The notes under the pieces are model-generated. The model was given only the letters and a program-made list of their open reading frames with translations, did not search any database and had not been told where the DNA came from. Shown in pieces: positions 54,249 to 62,851 of a DNA stretch of 64,000 bases. The stretch is from NCBI GenBank assembly GCA_040385245.1, contig JAZKHT010000008.1, positions 62,001-126,000 of the forward strand, given 5' to 3'. Both the position numbers and the translations under genes were made by a program. The first letter of the stretch is position 1; every line of letters begins with the position of its first letter. The stretch is from JAZKHT01 sp040385245. Its GTDB lineage: Bacteria; Pseudomonadota; Alphaproteobacteria; Rhodobacterales; Rhodobacteraceae.

Positions 54249-55528
54249 CAGACACAATGACGAAGCGGGTCTCCTGCGACATCGGCTGCATGAAGAGCCT
54301 GCGGAAGCTGCCGGACCGGATTGCGCTCAGGTTCATGGATCTGATGACCAAGTATATGTCGGACCCGTCTGCGAACGGGCTGAATCTCGAAACGGTTGAG
54401 GGGTCGAAGGACAGCTCGATTAAGTCCTTGCGGGTCGACCAGGGGTACCGCGCGATCGCCTTCGAGGTCGGTCGCGACATCATGTTCGTGCACGTCAACG
54501 AGCACGATAAGGCCTACCGCTGGGCAGCAGGGCGCCGGGTCAAGCTGGACCCGGAAACGAACCGGATCCGGGTGATCGAGGAGGTGGACGCGGTTATCGA
54601 ACCGATGGCGACGCCGGACACGTCTGCTCCTCGCCTCTTCGAAGAGGTGACTGACGCACGGCTGCGCGCCCTCGGCGTGCCGGAGGAGGAGCTGACGGCC
54701 GTCCGCCGGATCCGGGTGATCGAGGCGCTGGAAGGCGCGGAGGACCGGTTCGACCCGCTCACCTATCAGATCCTTTACGCGGTCGCGGCCGGTTATTCAG
54801 ATGAGGAAATCCAGTCTCTGACCGGGGTCGGTGCTGAACCGGACGCGGAACCGCAGCAGCCGGCCGCAGAGCTGACCTTCGGAAAGCTGATCGAGACCGA
54901 GCAGAGCCGCCAGACCATCTTCATCCCCGAAAGCGAGGCGGAGCTGCGCCGCGTCTTCGAGGAGGGGCTTGAGGGGTGGCGCGTGTTCTTGCATCCCGAA
55001 CAGCGCAAGATCGCCTACCGAGACTACAACGGCCCGGTTCTGGTCCGGGGCGGGGCCGGTACCGGCAAGACCGTCGTCGCGATGCACCGGGCCAAGCACC
55101 TCGCAGACCAGATCGAAAAGGATCCGACCCGGGCGGGTCAACGGGTCCTTCTGACCACCTTCACGACCAGCCTCGCGCATGACATCGAGGCAAACCTCCG
55201 GACCCTGTGCCCTGGCCATCTGGACGCGCGCCCGCCGCGGATCGAGGTGATCAACCTAGACCGCTGGGTGTCACAGTTCCTCAAGCGCAAGAGCTTCGCG
55301 CGCGAGGTTGCCTTTTTCGGGGATGCGCGCGACCGGCTGGACCAGGTGTGGAAGGAAGTCTTTGATGATCACGAGTTGCCCGAGGGCCTGTCCGAGCTGT
55401 TCGTTCGCGCTGAATGGGCGCAGATCGTCCAGGCGAAGGGGCTTACCGATCAGAAGGGGTACCTGAAGGCGTCCCGGGCTGGCCGGGGCACCCCGCGGCT
55501 TCGCTTTCCGAGGTCAGGCTGGGCTTGA
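54245..55528 (+). pseudogene. UvrD-type helicase with N-terminal RelE/ParE-like domain, truncated
   Basis: A 427-codon frame starting with ATGA overlap on the preceding gene. Residues about 10-105 resemble a RelE/ParE-like fold (SLRKLPDRIALRFMDLMTKY, SLRVDQGYRAIAFEV, VHVNEHDKAYRWA). Then a superfamily 1 helicase begins: Walker A VLVRGGAGTGKTVVAMHRA near residue 270 and LLTTFTTSLAHDIEANL. The family is about 650-700 residues; here it stops after EWAQIVQAKGLTDQKGYLKAS and RAGRGTP, then 9 unrelated residues and a stop. Motifs II-VI are missing, so it cannot be an active helicase. The cut is at about 55490, where the integrase remnant begins. Confidence 0.75.
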
Positions 55529-55994
55529 TGATCTGTTCCAGGACAAGTCCCAAGATCCGAATGTCATCGGCACTCCGGCCTTGCGCGATCAGCTCTTGTT
55601 CAACCCGTTCCGTGATGCTCGCGCCCGTGCCGATACGGGCAAGCAGTTCCCAGGATTTGGCTTTCGCCCATGCGAACCGGTCCTGCATGTCGCAACTCGG
55701 CACGCTATAGCGCAGGCGCAAGTTGCGCCGCAGATCGGCAGCATTTTCCGTGTGGGATCTCACCACATGATGAAGGTAACGCTTGGCCTCGTCCAAGGTG
55801 ATCCGGCTTTGTTCCAAGGCTGGCATGATCGTCTCGCTGTACGCACTCAACACCCTTGCCAGTGTAATCGCGCGGCTCCGGTCTGTCGTGCGTAGCGAGA
55901 CCCTCAGGTCGATCGAACCTGTGGACAACCGGCGCGACTTCCGGCGCCAGTAATAGACCCCGTCGCGGCGGGTCAAATGGGGAAGGGCGGTCAT
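55443..55994 (-). pseudogene. Tyrosine integrase, N-terminal part only (truncated)
   Basis: Starts at 55994 after AAGGAG: TALPHLTRRDGVYYWRRKS is the usual opening of DUF6538-type phage integrases, followed by LRVSLRTTDRSRAITLARVL and SWELLARIGTGASITERVE. After IIKPSLTSESEA the frame runs into sequence belonging to the truncated UvrD helicase gene (junction about 55490) and ends at 55443. The catalytic domain with its R-H-R-Y residues is missing. Its start faces the tRNA-Asn fragment at 56116, the expected place for an integrase of an island in this tRNA. Confidence 0.75.
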
Positions 55995-56115
55995 ATGTCC
56001 GGGCTCCTTGTAGGAGACCGACGCCATCCACCACCGAAGTGGTGTCACAGTCTGGTGTCACAGCAACGGACCCCCGAAGGGGAAGCGTTGTGATTTCAGT
56101 AGCTTAAGGAAGATT

Positions 56116-56161
56116 TGGCTCCGGCGGTAGGGATCGAACCTACGACCAATTGATTAACAGT
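56116..56161 (-). other. Attachment site: 46-bp 3' fragment of tRNA-Asn(GUU)
   Basis: On the minus strand the sequence runs from the anticodon loop ACTGTTAATC through the variable loop, a perfect T arm (GTAGG-TTCGATC-CCTAC) and the 3' acceptor strand CGCCGGA, with GCCA at the end. The 5' half of the tRNA is missing: the base pairs expected before the anticodon loop (CAATTG) are not there. This is the usual crossover segment of tyrosine integrases, so it marks one end of an integrated element. The intact tRNA-Asn should be at the other end, beyond 64000. Confidence 0.85.
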
Positions 56162-56290
56162 AAGCCTAGACGCGCCGCGCAACCTACGGTATAGTCCCGC
56201 AGATGCACCCAAGTACCTGTAAAGGCTGGGTACTGCGGATCACACGGGGCCTTGCAGAGCCCCTCCCGACTAACCCGACGCCTGTATGCC

Positions 56291-56311
56291 CCGTCTTAGC
56301 ACCGTCTTAGC
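56291..56311 (+). repeat. Two direct repeats CCGTCTTAGC before int (possible arm-type sites)
   Basis: CCGTCTTAGC at 56291-56300 and 56302-56311, 11-bp period, about one helical turn, 24 bp before the int start and 130 bp from the att core. Position and spacing suit integrase arm sites or an excisionase site. Also a possible int operator. Confidence 0.45.
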
Positions 56312-56334
56312 CGGAACCTCCATAGGAACAAAAA

Positions 56335-57555
56335 ATGAACAGACAGCCCGCCAAACTCTCCAAAGAAGTGATGGACAAGCTCCCTCCTGCCGCCTCCGGC
56401 CAATACATCGTGCGCGACACGGAGGAGCCCGGCTTCTTCGTCGTGGTCGGTGCCCGGACAAAGACCTTCACCGTGCAGGTGGACGTTGTTTCGCCCTTGG
56501 GCAAGCGGTCCACCAAGAAGCGCGCGGTGGGGAAGTGGCCGGAGGTCAGCGTAGCCGATGCGCGCAAGGCGGCGCGGGAGGCAAAGGTTGAGATTACCCG
56601 GGAGGGCGGGGGGAGAGAGGGCGGCGCGCTGACCTTCGGTGCGGCATGGGTGGAGCTGCGCACGGCGATGGCGCAGGAGATAGCCGCCGGGCGGCGCAGC
56701 GCCGCGACCGTGCGGGGCTATGACTACTGTTACCGCCTCTTGTCTGACTGGGAAAAGACCCCGCTGGCAAAGCTGTCGGACCACACGCCGGAGGTCCGCA
56801 AGCGGCACCGGCAGTTGACCAGCGAGAGCGGGCCTTCATCTGCCAACGGGGCGATGGTGTTCCTGCGCCGGGTTTACAACTATGCCCGCAAGCGGCGGCT
56901 CGACCCGAAGCTGCCCCACTTCAACCCGGTTGACTCCATCGACTTCAACCCGCAGCAGCGCCGCGACACGGCCATGGGCGCGGCGGAGTTGGCGGGATGG
57001 TTCAAGAAGCTGCGCGCCCTGCCAAACCCGGTGCGGCAAGAGTTCCACCTCTTCTGCCTGCTGTCGGGTTCCCGCCCGGGGGCGCTGACCGTCGCGCGGT
57101 GGGAACACCTGGACATGAAGCGGCGCGTCTTGCACATCCCGTTGCCCAAGGGGGGAGAGCGGCGGGCCTTCGACATTCCGCTGTCCCGTTTGATGATCGC
57201 CTGCCTTGCGCGGGTGCGGCGGGCGGGACGGATGGTCAACGCGGTGAACGCGGCGGAGTGGATTTTCCCGGGGGAGGGCGCGCGGTCGCACCGAGCCGAC
57301 TTCGCCGGGCACATCGTCGCCTATCAGGAGGACCGGGCGGCGCTGCCCAAGTTCGGCGGGGACCTGCGGCAGACCTACAAGACCCTGTCGCCGGAGGCGG
57401 GCCTGTCCAAGACTGACGTGATGATCTTGATGAACCATGCCGATGGTGACGTAAGCGACGGCTACATGACCCGTTCCAAGGTGGCGGAAGCCTACCTCCG
57501 GGGCCAACAAGAGACCATGAGCCGCTATATCATGGAGGCGTTGAAGCAGGGATAA
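56335..57555 (+). CDS. int: Tyrosine recombinase / integrase
   Basis: A 406-residue integrase with an N-terminal DUF4102-like arm-binding region, a core-binding domain (SAATVRGYDYCYRLLSDWEK), and the catalytic domain from about residue 215. Catalytic residues are R in LSGSRPGALTVA, a second-box GGDLRQTYKTL in which the usual histidine is aspartate, MNHADGDVS, and the tyrosine in SDGYMTRS. ATG at 56335 follows AGGAAC. Located 174 bp inside the att core and reading into the element. It should integrate and excise the element at tRNA-Asn. Confidence 0.92.
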   Translation: MNRQPAKLSKEVMDKLPPAASGQYIVRDTEEPGFFVVVGARTKTFTVQVDVVSPLGKRSTKKRAVGKWPEVSVADARKAAREAKVEITREGGGREGGALTFGAAWVELRTAMAQEIAAGRRSAATVRGYDYCYRLLSDWEKTPLAKLSDHTPEVRKRHRQLTSESGPSSANGAMVFLRRVYNYARKRRLDPKLPHFNPVDSIDFNPQQRRDTAMGAAELAGWFKKLRALPNPVRQEFHLFCLLSGSRPGALTVARWEHLDMKRRVLHIPLPKGGERRAFDIPLSRLMIACLARVRRAGRMVNAVNAAEWIFPGEGARSHRADFAGHIVAYQEDRAALPKFGGDLRQTYKTLSPEAGLSKTDVMILMNHADGDVSDGYMTRSKVAEAYLRGQQETMSRYIMEALKQG

Positions 57556-57788
57556 GTCACTGGCTTGGCTTGCGAATGTCTTGCGTGACAACAAGCTGGG
57601 ACTTTACCGGCCCGGCCCGCTGGGCTATGGTTTGACATAGACTTGGTATCTGCGCTGGCTGGCTGGGGTGTGCCACGCGCGGGGAGCGCCCAATAGCATG
57701 GGTGCGGGCTAACCCAGTGGGCGGGTTACACCGCCATGAGCCTGTCACTGAACCGACCGCCCGCCATCGGTCTGATTTGGTGACCGCC

Positions 57789-58028
57789 ATGAATTTGAAC
57801 ATTGACGACATTGTGCGCCGCGTCGTGGCGCGCGTGAAGGATGAACTTGTCACGCCGGAATGGCTGACCCCTGACCAAGCTGCCACCTACTGCGGCCTGA
57901 CCGCCCGGGGCCTTGAGGACCTCCGCTATCGGCGGGCCGGGCCTGTGGCCTCCAAGGTTGGTGGCCGCATCGTGCGCTACCGCCGTGCCGATCTTGATGC
58001 ATGGCTTTTTGCGGGGCGCGAAGCATGA
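57789..58028 (+). CDS. Excisionase / MerR-like HTH protein
   Basis: A 79-residue winged-helix protein: EWLTPDQAATYCGLTARGLEDLRYRRAGPVASKVGGRIVRYRRADLDAWL is the helix-turn-helix 17 / AlpA-excisionase pattern, where the second half forms the wing. ATG at 57789 follows the 233-bp gap after int. Its stop overlaps the start of the replication gene (ATGA). It probably directs excision or controls int and replication gene expression. Confidence 0.82.
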   Translation: MNLNIDDIVRRVVARVKDELVTPEWLTPDQAATYCGLTARGLEDLRYRRAGPVASKVGGRIVRYRRADLDAWLFAGREA

Positions 58029-60358
58029 GCGGGGGCGATGAAAAACGCCCCCCGCTGGGAACGGGGGGCGCTCAGGAAAACAATGACGGTGATCGTGACC
58101 CTTGCAAGGCCCGGGAGAATATACCGGGGACTGACCGGTTGGGCGATGAAAATTGCTTGTTGCCATCCAAGGAGGCCGTGCGGGAGGCACTCCGGCTGAT
58201 CCACCCCGAAGGCCCGTGGCATGTCAGCGCCAAGCGGGACAAGGGCTTTACCGGGGCAGTTTTCGCGCCCGATGCAGAGGGCGCCGCAGCGGGATGGGCG
58301 GTTTCCCAGAACCGAACCCTGAACACCTATATCTCGATTGCGGCTATTCGTCCGGGCTGGAAGGGCGACAAGGCTAAGAAAGAGGATGTGGCGAGCGTCG
58401 GGTGGCTCTGGGTTGACGTTGACCCCCGGGTCGGAGAGGAACTTGTTGTGGAACGGGCGCGCATCCTAGCCCGTCTGACCACCAACCTGCCCAAGGGGGT
58501 TCCGCCGCCCACTGTCATCATCGACAGCGGGCGCGGCTTCTGGGGCCTCTGGCGTCTGTCTCAGCCCGTGGTAATGCCGGCAGTCGAGGATGATGGCTGG
58601 GATGCAGCACGGGCGTCGGTGGAAGACCGTAACCGGGCGCTTGAACTCGCCTTCGACGCCGACTCCTGCCACAATCTTGAGCGTGTCTGCCGCCTACCCG
58701 GTACGGTGAACCGCAAAGCCGGGGGCGGTCTTGCCCAGATCGTAGACCAGTCAGACGCGACGTATCTGCTTAGCGACTTTCAACCGGTGCCCAGCACGAA
58801 GGTCGTCACCGCCGCAGACACCGCAGCCGCCGTGCCGCTGGCAGGTGTGGACGTGGCGGCGTTGCCGCTGACGGACGGCCTGCGCGCTCTGATTGTGCAG
58901 GGTCGCGACCCCGACGAACCGGCGCGCTGGCCCAGCCGAAGCGAGGCTCTGTTCTATGCGGTCTGCGGTATGGTGCGGGCCGGTTGCGAGGATGGCGAGA
59001 TCTTGGGCGTGATTCTTAACCCCGACCTCGGCATATCTGACCATGTGCTGGCCCAGAAGCGGCCCGAGGCTTACGCCCAACGGCAGGTTGCCCGGGCTCG
59101 GGCCGAGGCTGATGATGCGTTTGACTGCGATAAGGACGGGCGGCCCATCGCGAAGTCGCAGCGCAACATCCGAGTTGCAATCCGGCGGCTAGGCGTAGCG
59201 CTGCGCCACGACCTTTTCGCCCGCCGCAACCTAATCGAGGGTCTGGACGGCTTCGGCCCCTCGCTGGACGATGCAGCGGTGGCCCGACTCTGGCTTTTGA
59301 TTGACGAACGGTTCCAGTTTTGCCCGTCGCGCGACTTCTTCCTGACCGTAATAGCGGACGCGTCGCGGCTGAATGCCTTCCACCCAGTGGCGGAATATCT
59401 GGCCGCTCTGCGCTGGGACGGGGTGCCGCGGATCGGGCGGTGGCTTGCGGCCTATGGCGGCGCGGTAGACGTGCCCTACACAGGCGCGGTGGGCGAGCTT
59501 GTGCTTGTCGCCGCCGTGCGCAGGGTGCGCAGACCGGGCGTCAAGTTCGATGAGATGCTGGTGCTTGAATCCCCGCAGGGCACAAACAAATCGTCGGCGT
59601 TAAAACTGCTGGCGATCCGCGACGAGTGGTTCACAGACGACCTGCCTCTCAACGCTGAGGCAAAACGCGTGATCGAGGCGCTTTCTGGAAAGTGGATTGT
59701 AGAGGCGGGCGAGTTGAAGGGCCTGAAGAAGGGTGGCACCGACCATTTGAAAGGGTTCCTCTCGCGGACCCACGACAAGGCGAGGATGGCCTACGACCAT
59801 CTGGACAGCGAGGTGCCACGTCAGTGCATCATCATCGGTACGACCAATGACGGCAAGTACCTGCGCGATTCGACCGGCAACCGCCGGTTCTGGCCGGTGG
59901 CCGTGACGGGCTTCGACCTTGACTCCCTGCGCCGCGACCGCGACCAGCTTTGGGCTGAAGCAGCGGCGCGAGAGGCGGAGGGCGTGCCGATCCGGCTGGA
60001 CCCTGCCCTGTGGGGTGATGCTGCGGAAGAGCAGAATGCGCGCCGGGTAGAAGACCCTTTCTTTGAATCGCTACATGGCGTGCTGGGCGAGGAAATGCAG
60101 GGGAAGCTAAGGGCAAAAGATGCTTGGCGGATCGTCGGCAAGCCGCCGGGTATGCGCACGCAGGATGACAACGAACGGCTTGGGGACGCGATGCGTCGGC
60201 TGGGGTTTAGTGCAAAGCAGCGCCGTTTTGGTGGTCCCTCGCCAGAGGCAGCCTATGTCCGGGGTGACGGCTTGTGTCGAATTGGACTTGAGATCGGCGA
60301 TGACGGCGAAGTTGCCGCTGCCTATCTAGAAGGTTCGAGACTGCCCGGCCCGTTCTAG
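58025..60358 (+). CDS. Primase-helicase replication protein (PrimPol-like N terminus plus VapE)
   Basis: A 777-residue protein. Around residues 60-265 is a primase-polymerase-like region with WLWVDVDPR (acidic pair near residue 130), VIIDSGRGFWGLWRL and NLERVCRLPGTVNRKAGG. Around residues 395-720 is a virulence-associated-E helicase domain: Walker A LESPQGTNKSS at 519-524, IVEAGELKGLKKGG as Walker B, SRTHDKARMAYDHLDSEVPR and NRRFWPVAVTG. It most likely replicates the excised element. ATG at 58025 overlaps the excisionase stop. Confidence 0.88.
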   Translation: MSGGDEKRPPLGTGGAQENNDGDRDPCKARENIPGTDRLGDENCLLPSKEAVREALRLIHPEGPWHVSAKRDKGFTGAVFAPDAEGAAAGWAVSQNRTLNTYISIAAIRPGWKGDKAKKEDVASVGWLWVDVDPRVGEELVVERARILARLTTNLPKGVPPPTVIIDSGRGFWGLWRLSQPVVMPAVEDDGWDAARASVEDRNRALELAFDADSCHNLERVCRLPGTVNRKAGGGLAQIVDQSDATYLLSDFQPVPSTKVVTAADTAAAVPLAGVDVAALPLTDGLRALIVQGRDPDEPARWPSRSEALFYAVCGMVRAGCEDGEILGVILNPDLGISDHVLAQKRPEAYAQRQVARARAEADDAFDCDKDGRPIAKSQRNIRVAIRRLGVALRHDLFARRNLIEGLDGFGPSLDDAAVARLWLLIDERFQFCPSRDFFLTVIADASRLNAFHPVAEYLAALRWDGVPRIGRWLAAYGGAVDVPYTGAVGELVLVAAVRRVRRPGVKFDEMLVLESPQGTNKSSALKLLAIRDEWFTDDLPLNAEAKRVIEALSGKWIVEAGELKGLKKGGTDHLKGFLSRTHDKARMAYDHLDSEVPRQCIIIGTTNDGKYLRDSTGNRRFWPVAVTGFDLDSLRRDRDQLWAEAAAREAEGVPIRLDPALWGDAAEEQNARRVEDPFFESLHGVLGEEMQGKLRAKDAWRIVGKPPGMRTQDDNERLGDAMRRLGFSAKQRRFGGPSPEAAYVRGDGLCRIGLEIGDDGEVAAAYLEGSRLPGPF

Positions 60359-60870
60359 GCGGGTTACGCAAGCGGCTGGGGCTTACGGCTAAGTATCTGA
60401 TTAGAGATATGGAAGTTCTACCGTTACCCCCGTAGCTCCCCGTAACGCCAGTTCTCTAGACCCGTCTTGCGGCCCGCTGAAAGCCCAAGTTGAAGCGCTT
60501 CCCTCGGTCTGTCCTTTTTACCCTTTGTACCTGAAAGGGGTTACGGGGCTTACGGTGGAAAAAGAGCAAGCGGCGGTTGAACTTTGGCGTAACCCATAGG
60601 GGGGACGGTGGGGGATACGGTGGCAAAACGTTTGCAGGCCTTTTGCGTCGGTGCATGGGCTGCGGAAATGCAGCGCAACCCGCGCTTTGCGCCCCAGAAA
60701 AAGGGACGTTGTCGCCCGGTCCACAGCAAAATCTTTCCGGAGCCACCCACCCCGAAAGGGGGTGCGAATTTCCCACATTTCGGACCAACCGGGCTGGGTG
60801 CCCGTTAACATGTTTGCTCCACCCCGAGACCGTTCCCCAAGGGGTGCTAGTTCTTTCCTTTGAATCTTGT
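60359..60870. other. Non-coding region after the replication gene; possible origin
   Basis: About 510 bp with no recognisable gene. It contains repeats built on CCCCGTAA: CCCCGTAACG at 60438-60447 and its inverted form GGGGTTACGGGG at 60537-60548, plus related GTTAC/GTAAC strings (60421-60428, 60590). A hairpin ACCCC-GAAA-GGGGGT lies near 60750. Its place next to the primase-VapE gene makes a replication origin possible; not proven. Confidence 0.3.
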
Positions 60871-60882
60871 TCGCGGTATACT
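60855..60882 (+). promoter_or_regulatory. Putative sigma-70 promoter for the 60916 gene
   Basis: The -10 hexamer TATACT (60877-60882) is one base off the consensus TATAAT, with TTCCTT 16 bp upstream as a weak -35. It is 33 bp before ATG 60916 and begins the second gene cluster of the element. Confidence 0.45.
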
Positions 60883-60915
60883 CTACCCAAGGTTGCATTT
60901 TGGGAGTTACTCGCC

Positions 60916-61413
60916 ATGCAGGCAGAACCTTTGACCCCGAACAGGATGTTCGATCTGCTGAACGAAGCAGACCTAGATGCCATGACACGTACCGATGCGG
61001 TCGGGTTGATCGCGGCGCTTCGGACATGGATCGGCAGCGATGACCCGCCAGAGGTCTACCCGGTCTTGGGCTACGATGTTTTTCTGGATGGTGCGTTTGT
61101 CGTCAGTCTTGATGCCCGAACGCAGGAAGGGGCGCTTAAGACAGCGCAGGCGCTGGGTGCACTGACGACAGACGCTATTGAGTCCGGGCGGGCGTCTGCC
61201 GTTGAGCGCGCACCGTTGACCGGCGCTGGCGGGCGGTACCGGCTGGTGGGGCAACCCCCAACCCCCTCTGGGAAGGGCGCGTACGTCTTCGATCTGGGCA
61301 CAAGCAAGTGGTGTTACGTTAACGGGGGCGTGGGGGACGTTCTGGAAATGTCGCCCGAAGAACATATGGCGATGCTGGAACAGGGAGATGAAAATGTCAG
61401 CGATGCGAGATGA
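60916..61413 (+). CDS. Hypothetical protein, 165 aa (mobile-element gene)
   Basis: Not recognised. A soluble acidic-to-neutral protein starting MQAEPLTPNRMFDLLNEADL, with VYPVLGYDVFLDGAFVVSLDARTQEGALKTAQALG and GAYVFDLGTSKWCYVNGGVG. ATG at 60916 follows GGGAG. It overlaps by 20 bp the start of the next small gene and is probably co-transcribed with it and the resolvase. An element regulatory or interference role is possible, not shown. Confidence 0.6.
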   Translation: MQAEPLTPNRMFDLLNEADLDAMTRTDAVGLIAALRTWIGSDDPPEVYPVLGYDVFLDGAFVVSLDARTQEGALKTAQALGALTTDAIESGRASAVERAPLTGAGGRYRLVGQPPTPSGKGAYVFDLGTSKWCYVNGGVGDVLEMSPEEHMAMLEQGDENVSDAR

Positions 61414-61564
61414 CGTGCCGAACGTCAGCTATACCCAAGAACCCGACGGTACGTGGTGGATTTGTGTCTCGGGCAAATCGACCAAGCTAGATGGCCCCCC
61501 ACCCTTTATGCGCGATGATCCCGATGACGACGAAACCTCGCCCGAAGGGGATAAGGACAAATGA
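61394..61564 (+). CDS. Small acidic protein, 56 aa
   Basis: A 56-codon ORF: starts ATGTCAGCGATG after GGGAGATG, overlaps the previous gene's 3' end and ends with ATGA overlap on the resolvase gene. The product begins MSAMRDDVPNVSYTQEPDGT, contains TWWICVSGKSTK and has a very acidic C terminus (RDDPDDDETSPEGDKDK). Overlaps on both sides and a good ribosome-binding site make it a likely real gene. Its function is unknown; an acidic DNA-mimic tail is speculation. Confidence 0.55.
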   Translation: MSAMRDDVPNVSYTQEPDGTWWICVSGKSTKLDGPPPFMRDDPDDDETSPEGDKDK

Positions 61565-62184
61565 CCCGGCGCGCAGCAATCTATGCCCGGGTCAGCACCG
61601 GCGACCAGACCACCGAAAACCAGCTTAGGGTGCTGCGGGAGGTGGCGTCTCGGGCAGGGTGGACCGTCGTCCGGGAATATGACGAAACTGTCTCGGGCGT
61701 GGCGGGGCGTGGCAAACGCACGGCCCTGGAAGCTGTGATGCAGGACGCGGCCCGGCGACGCTTCGATGTGCTGATGGCGTGGGACGTCTCACGCCTTGGC
61801 CGAAGCCTGACGCAGCTTGTGGGCGTGTTTGAGACCCTGCGGACCATGAACGTCGATCTGTTTCTGGAACAGCAGGGGGTCGACACGACTACACCGTCCG
61901 GGCGTGCACTCCTCGGAATGGCTGCGGTATTTGCGGAATTTGAACGGGCGATGCTGATAGAACGAACGAAGGCCGGAATGGAGCGCGCGCGAGCCCGAGG
62001 GAAGCGGATTGGTCGCGCCCCTGCCGGAGACGGCATTATCGCTGCCATCCGGGCGTTTCGCGATCAGGGTTACGGGATGGACCGGATCGCTCGTGAACTT
62101 CGGTGCGGCAAGGGCCTAAGCCAACGGGTGTGCCAAGCGTATGATCAAGAGCAGAGGGGAGGATTGAATGCCGCCAAATGCTGA
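61561..62184 (+). CDS. Serine recombinase / resolvase
   Basis: A 207-residue small serine recombinase. The catalytic serine is S12 in YARVSTGDQ, with R10; SRLGRSLTQLVGVFETL and ERAMLIERTKAGMERARARGKRIG are the resolvase-domain and hinge-helix motifs. The C-terminal 50 residues carry a Hin-type DNA-binding helix (AIRAFRDQGYGMDRIAREL). It could resolve multimers or invert a segment. Start overlaps the small acidic gene by 4 bp. A second recombinase type in a small element is notable. Confidence 0.92.
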   Translation: MTRRAAIYARVSTGDQTTENQLRVLREVASRAGWTVVREYDETVSGVAGRGKRTALEAVMQDAARRRFDVLMAWDVSRLGRSLTQLVGVFETLRTMNVDLFLEQQGVDTTTPSGRALLGMAAVFAEFERAMLIERTKAGMERARARGKRIGRAPAGDGIIAAIRAFRDQGYGMDRIARELRCGKGLSQRVCQAYDQEQRGGLNAAKC

Positions 62185-62698
62185 GCTTCCGACCCGTCTT
62201 ATGGGACCGGGGCCGGGGGCAACCGGTTCGGCGAAATGGGTAGTCACTGAAACCGGCATAAAATTGATGGAGGACCTTACTGCCCGGGGCGTGAACCTGA
62301 CGAGTATCGCCAAGGTATTGGGCATGGACACAGCAACCCTTCGGCTCGTGCGTCAGCGCCAGCCCGAGGTTGAGGAAGCCTATCAGCGCGGCTTGGCGCG
62401 GGAAGAAGAGGTGCTTGTTGGCAACCTGCGCCGGGCCGCGAACGACGGAAATGTGGTTGCCGCGATCTTTCTTTTGAAGTCCCGCCACGCCTACAAGGAG
62501 GGCGTTGCTTTGGGCGTCAGCGTCAATCTCCACACCGGCGGAGTGCTGGTCGTGCCGGAGCGCGAGACCGTTGAAGCGTATCTTGAGCGAATGCGCCGTG
62601 AGGGCGAGACTGACAGTGAGGGCGAGATGATCGACTTGACGCCCGTGGTTGATGCCGACCAAACGGACCGCGCGCGTACTGCGCGGTTAACGGACTGA
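62168..62698 (+). CDS. HTH protein, possibly terminase-small-subunit-like
   Basis: A 176-residue protein with an N-terminal helix-turn-helix (DLTARGVNLTSIAKVLGMDTATLRLVRQRQPEVEEAYQRGL) then a helical segment LRRAANDGNVVAAIFLLKSRHAYKEG, which resembles small-terminase-like phage proteins. Acidic C-terminal tail. ATG at 62168 follows GGGGAGGA and overlaps the resolvase end by 17 bp. A packaging role (as TerS in satellites) or an element regulator are both possible. Confidence 0.6.
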   Translation: MPPNAELPTRLMGPGPGATGSAKWVVTETGIKLMEDLTARGVNLTSIAKVLGMDTATLRLVRQRQPEVEEAYQRGLAREEEVLVGNLRRAANDGNVVAAIFLLKSRHAYKEGVALGVSVNLHTGGVLVVPERETVEAYLERMRREGETDSEGEMIDLTPVVDADQTDRARTARLTD

Positions 62699-62851
62699 CC
62701 CCCATTTATCACATTGCGGGGATACCGGCAGCGGACAGTCGTTTCGCGCTCTACATCCATTTATGGGCAGCCCCAAAGTAGGTCTGGCAACTTTGCGGGA
62801 CGATGAGAATACAGAGAGTTTGCTTTGCCAAGGCAAAGGAGGCGCTCCACA

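Noticed and set aside
56116..56161. A complete tRNA-Asn gene
   Set aside because: The D arm, 5' acceptor strand and 5' anticodon stem are absent, so only the 3' fragment is present.
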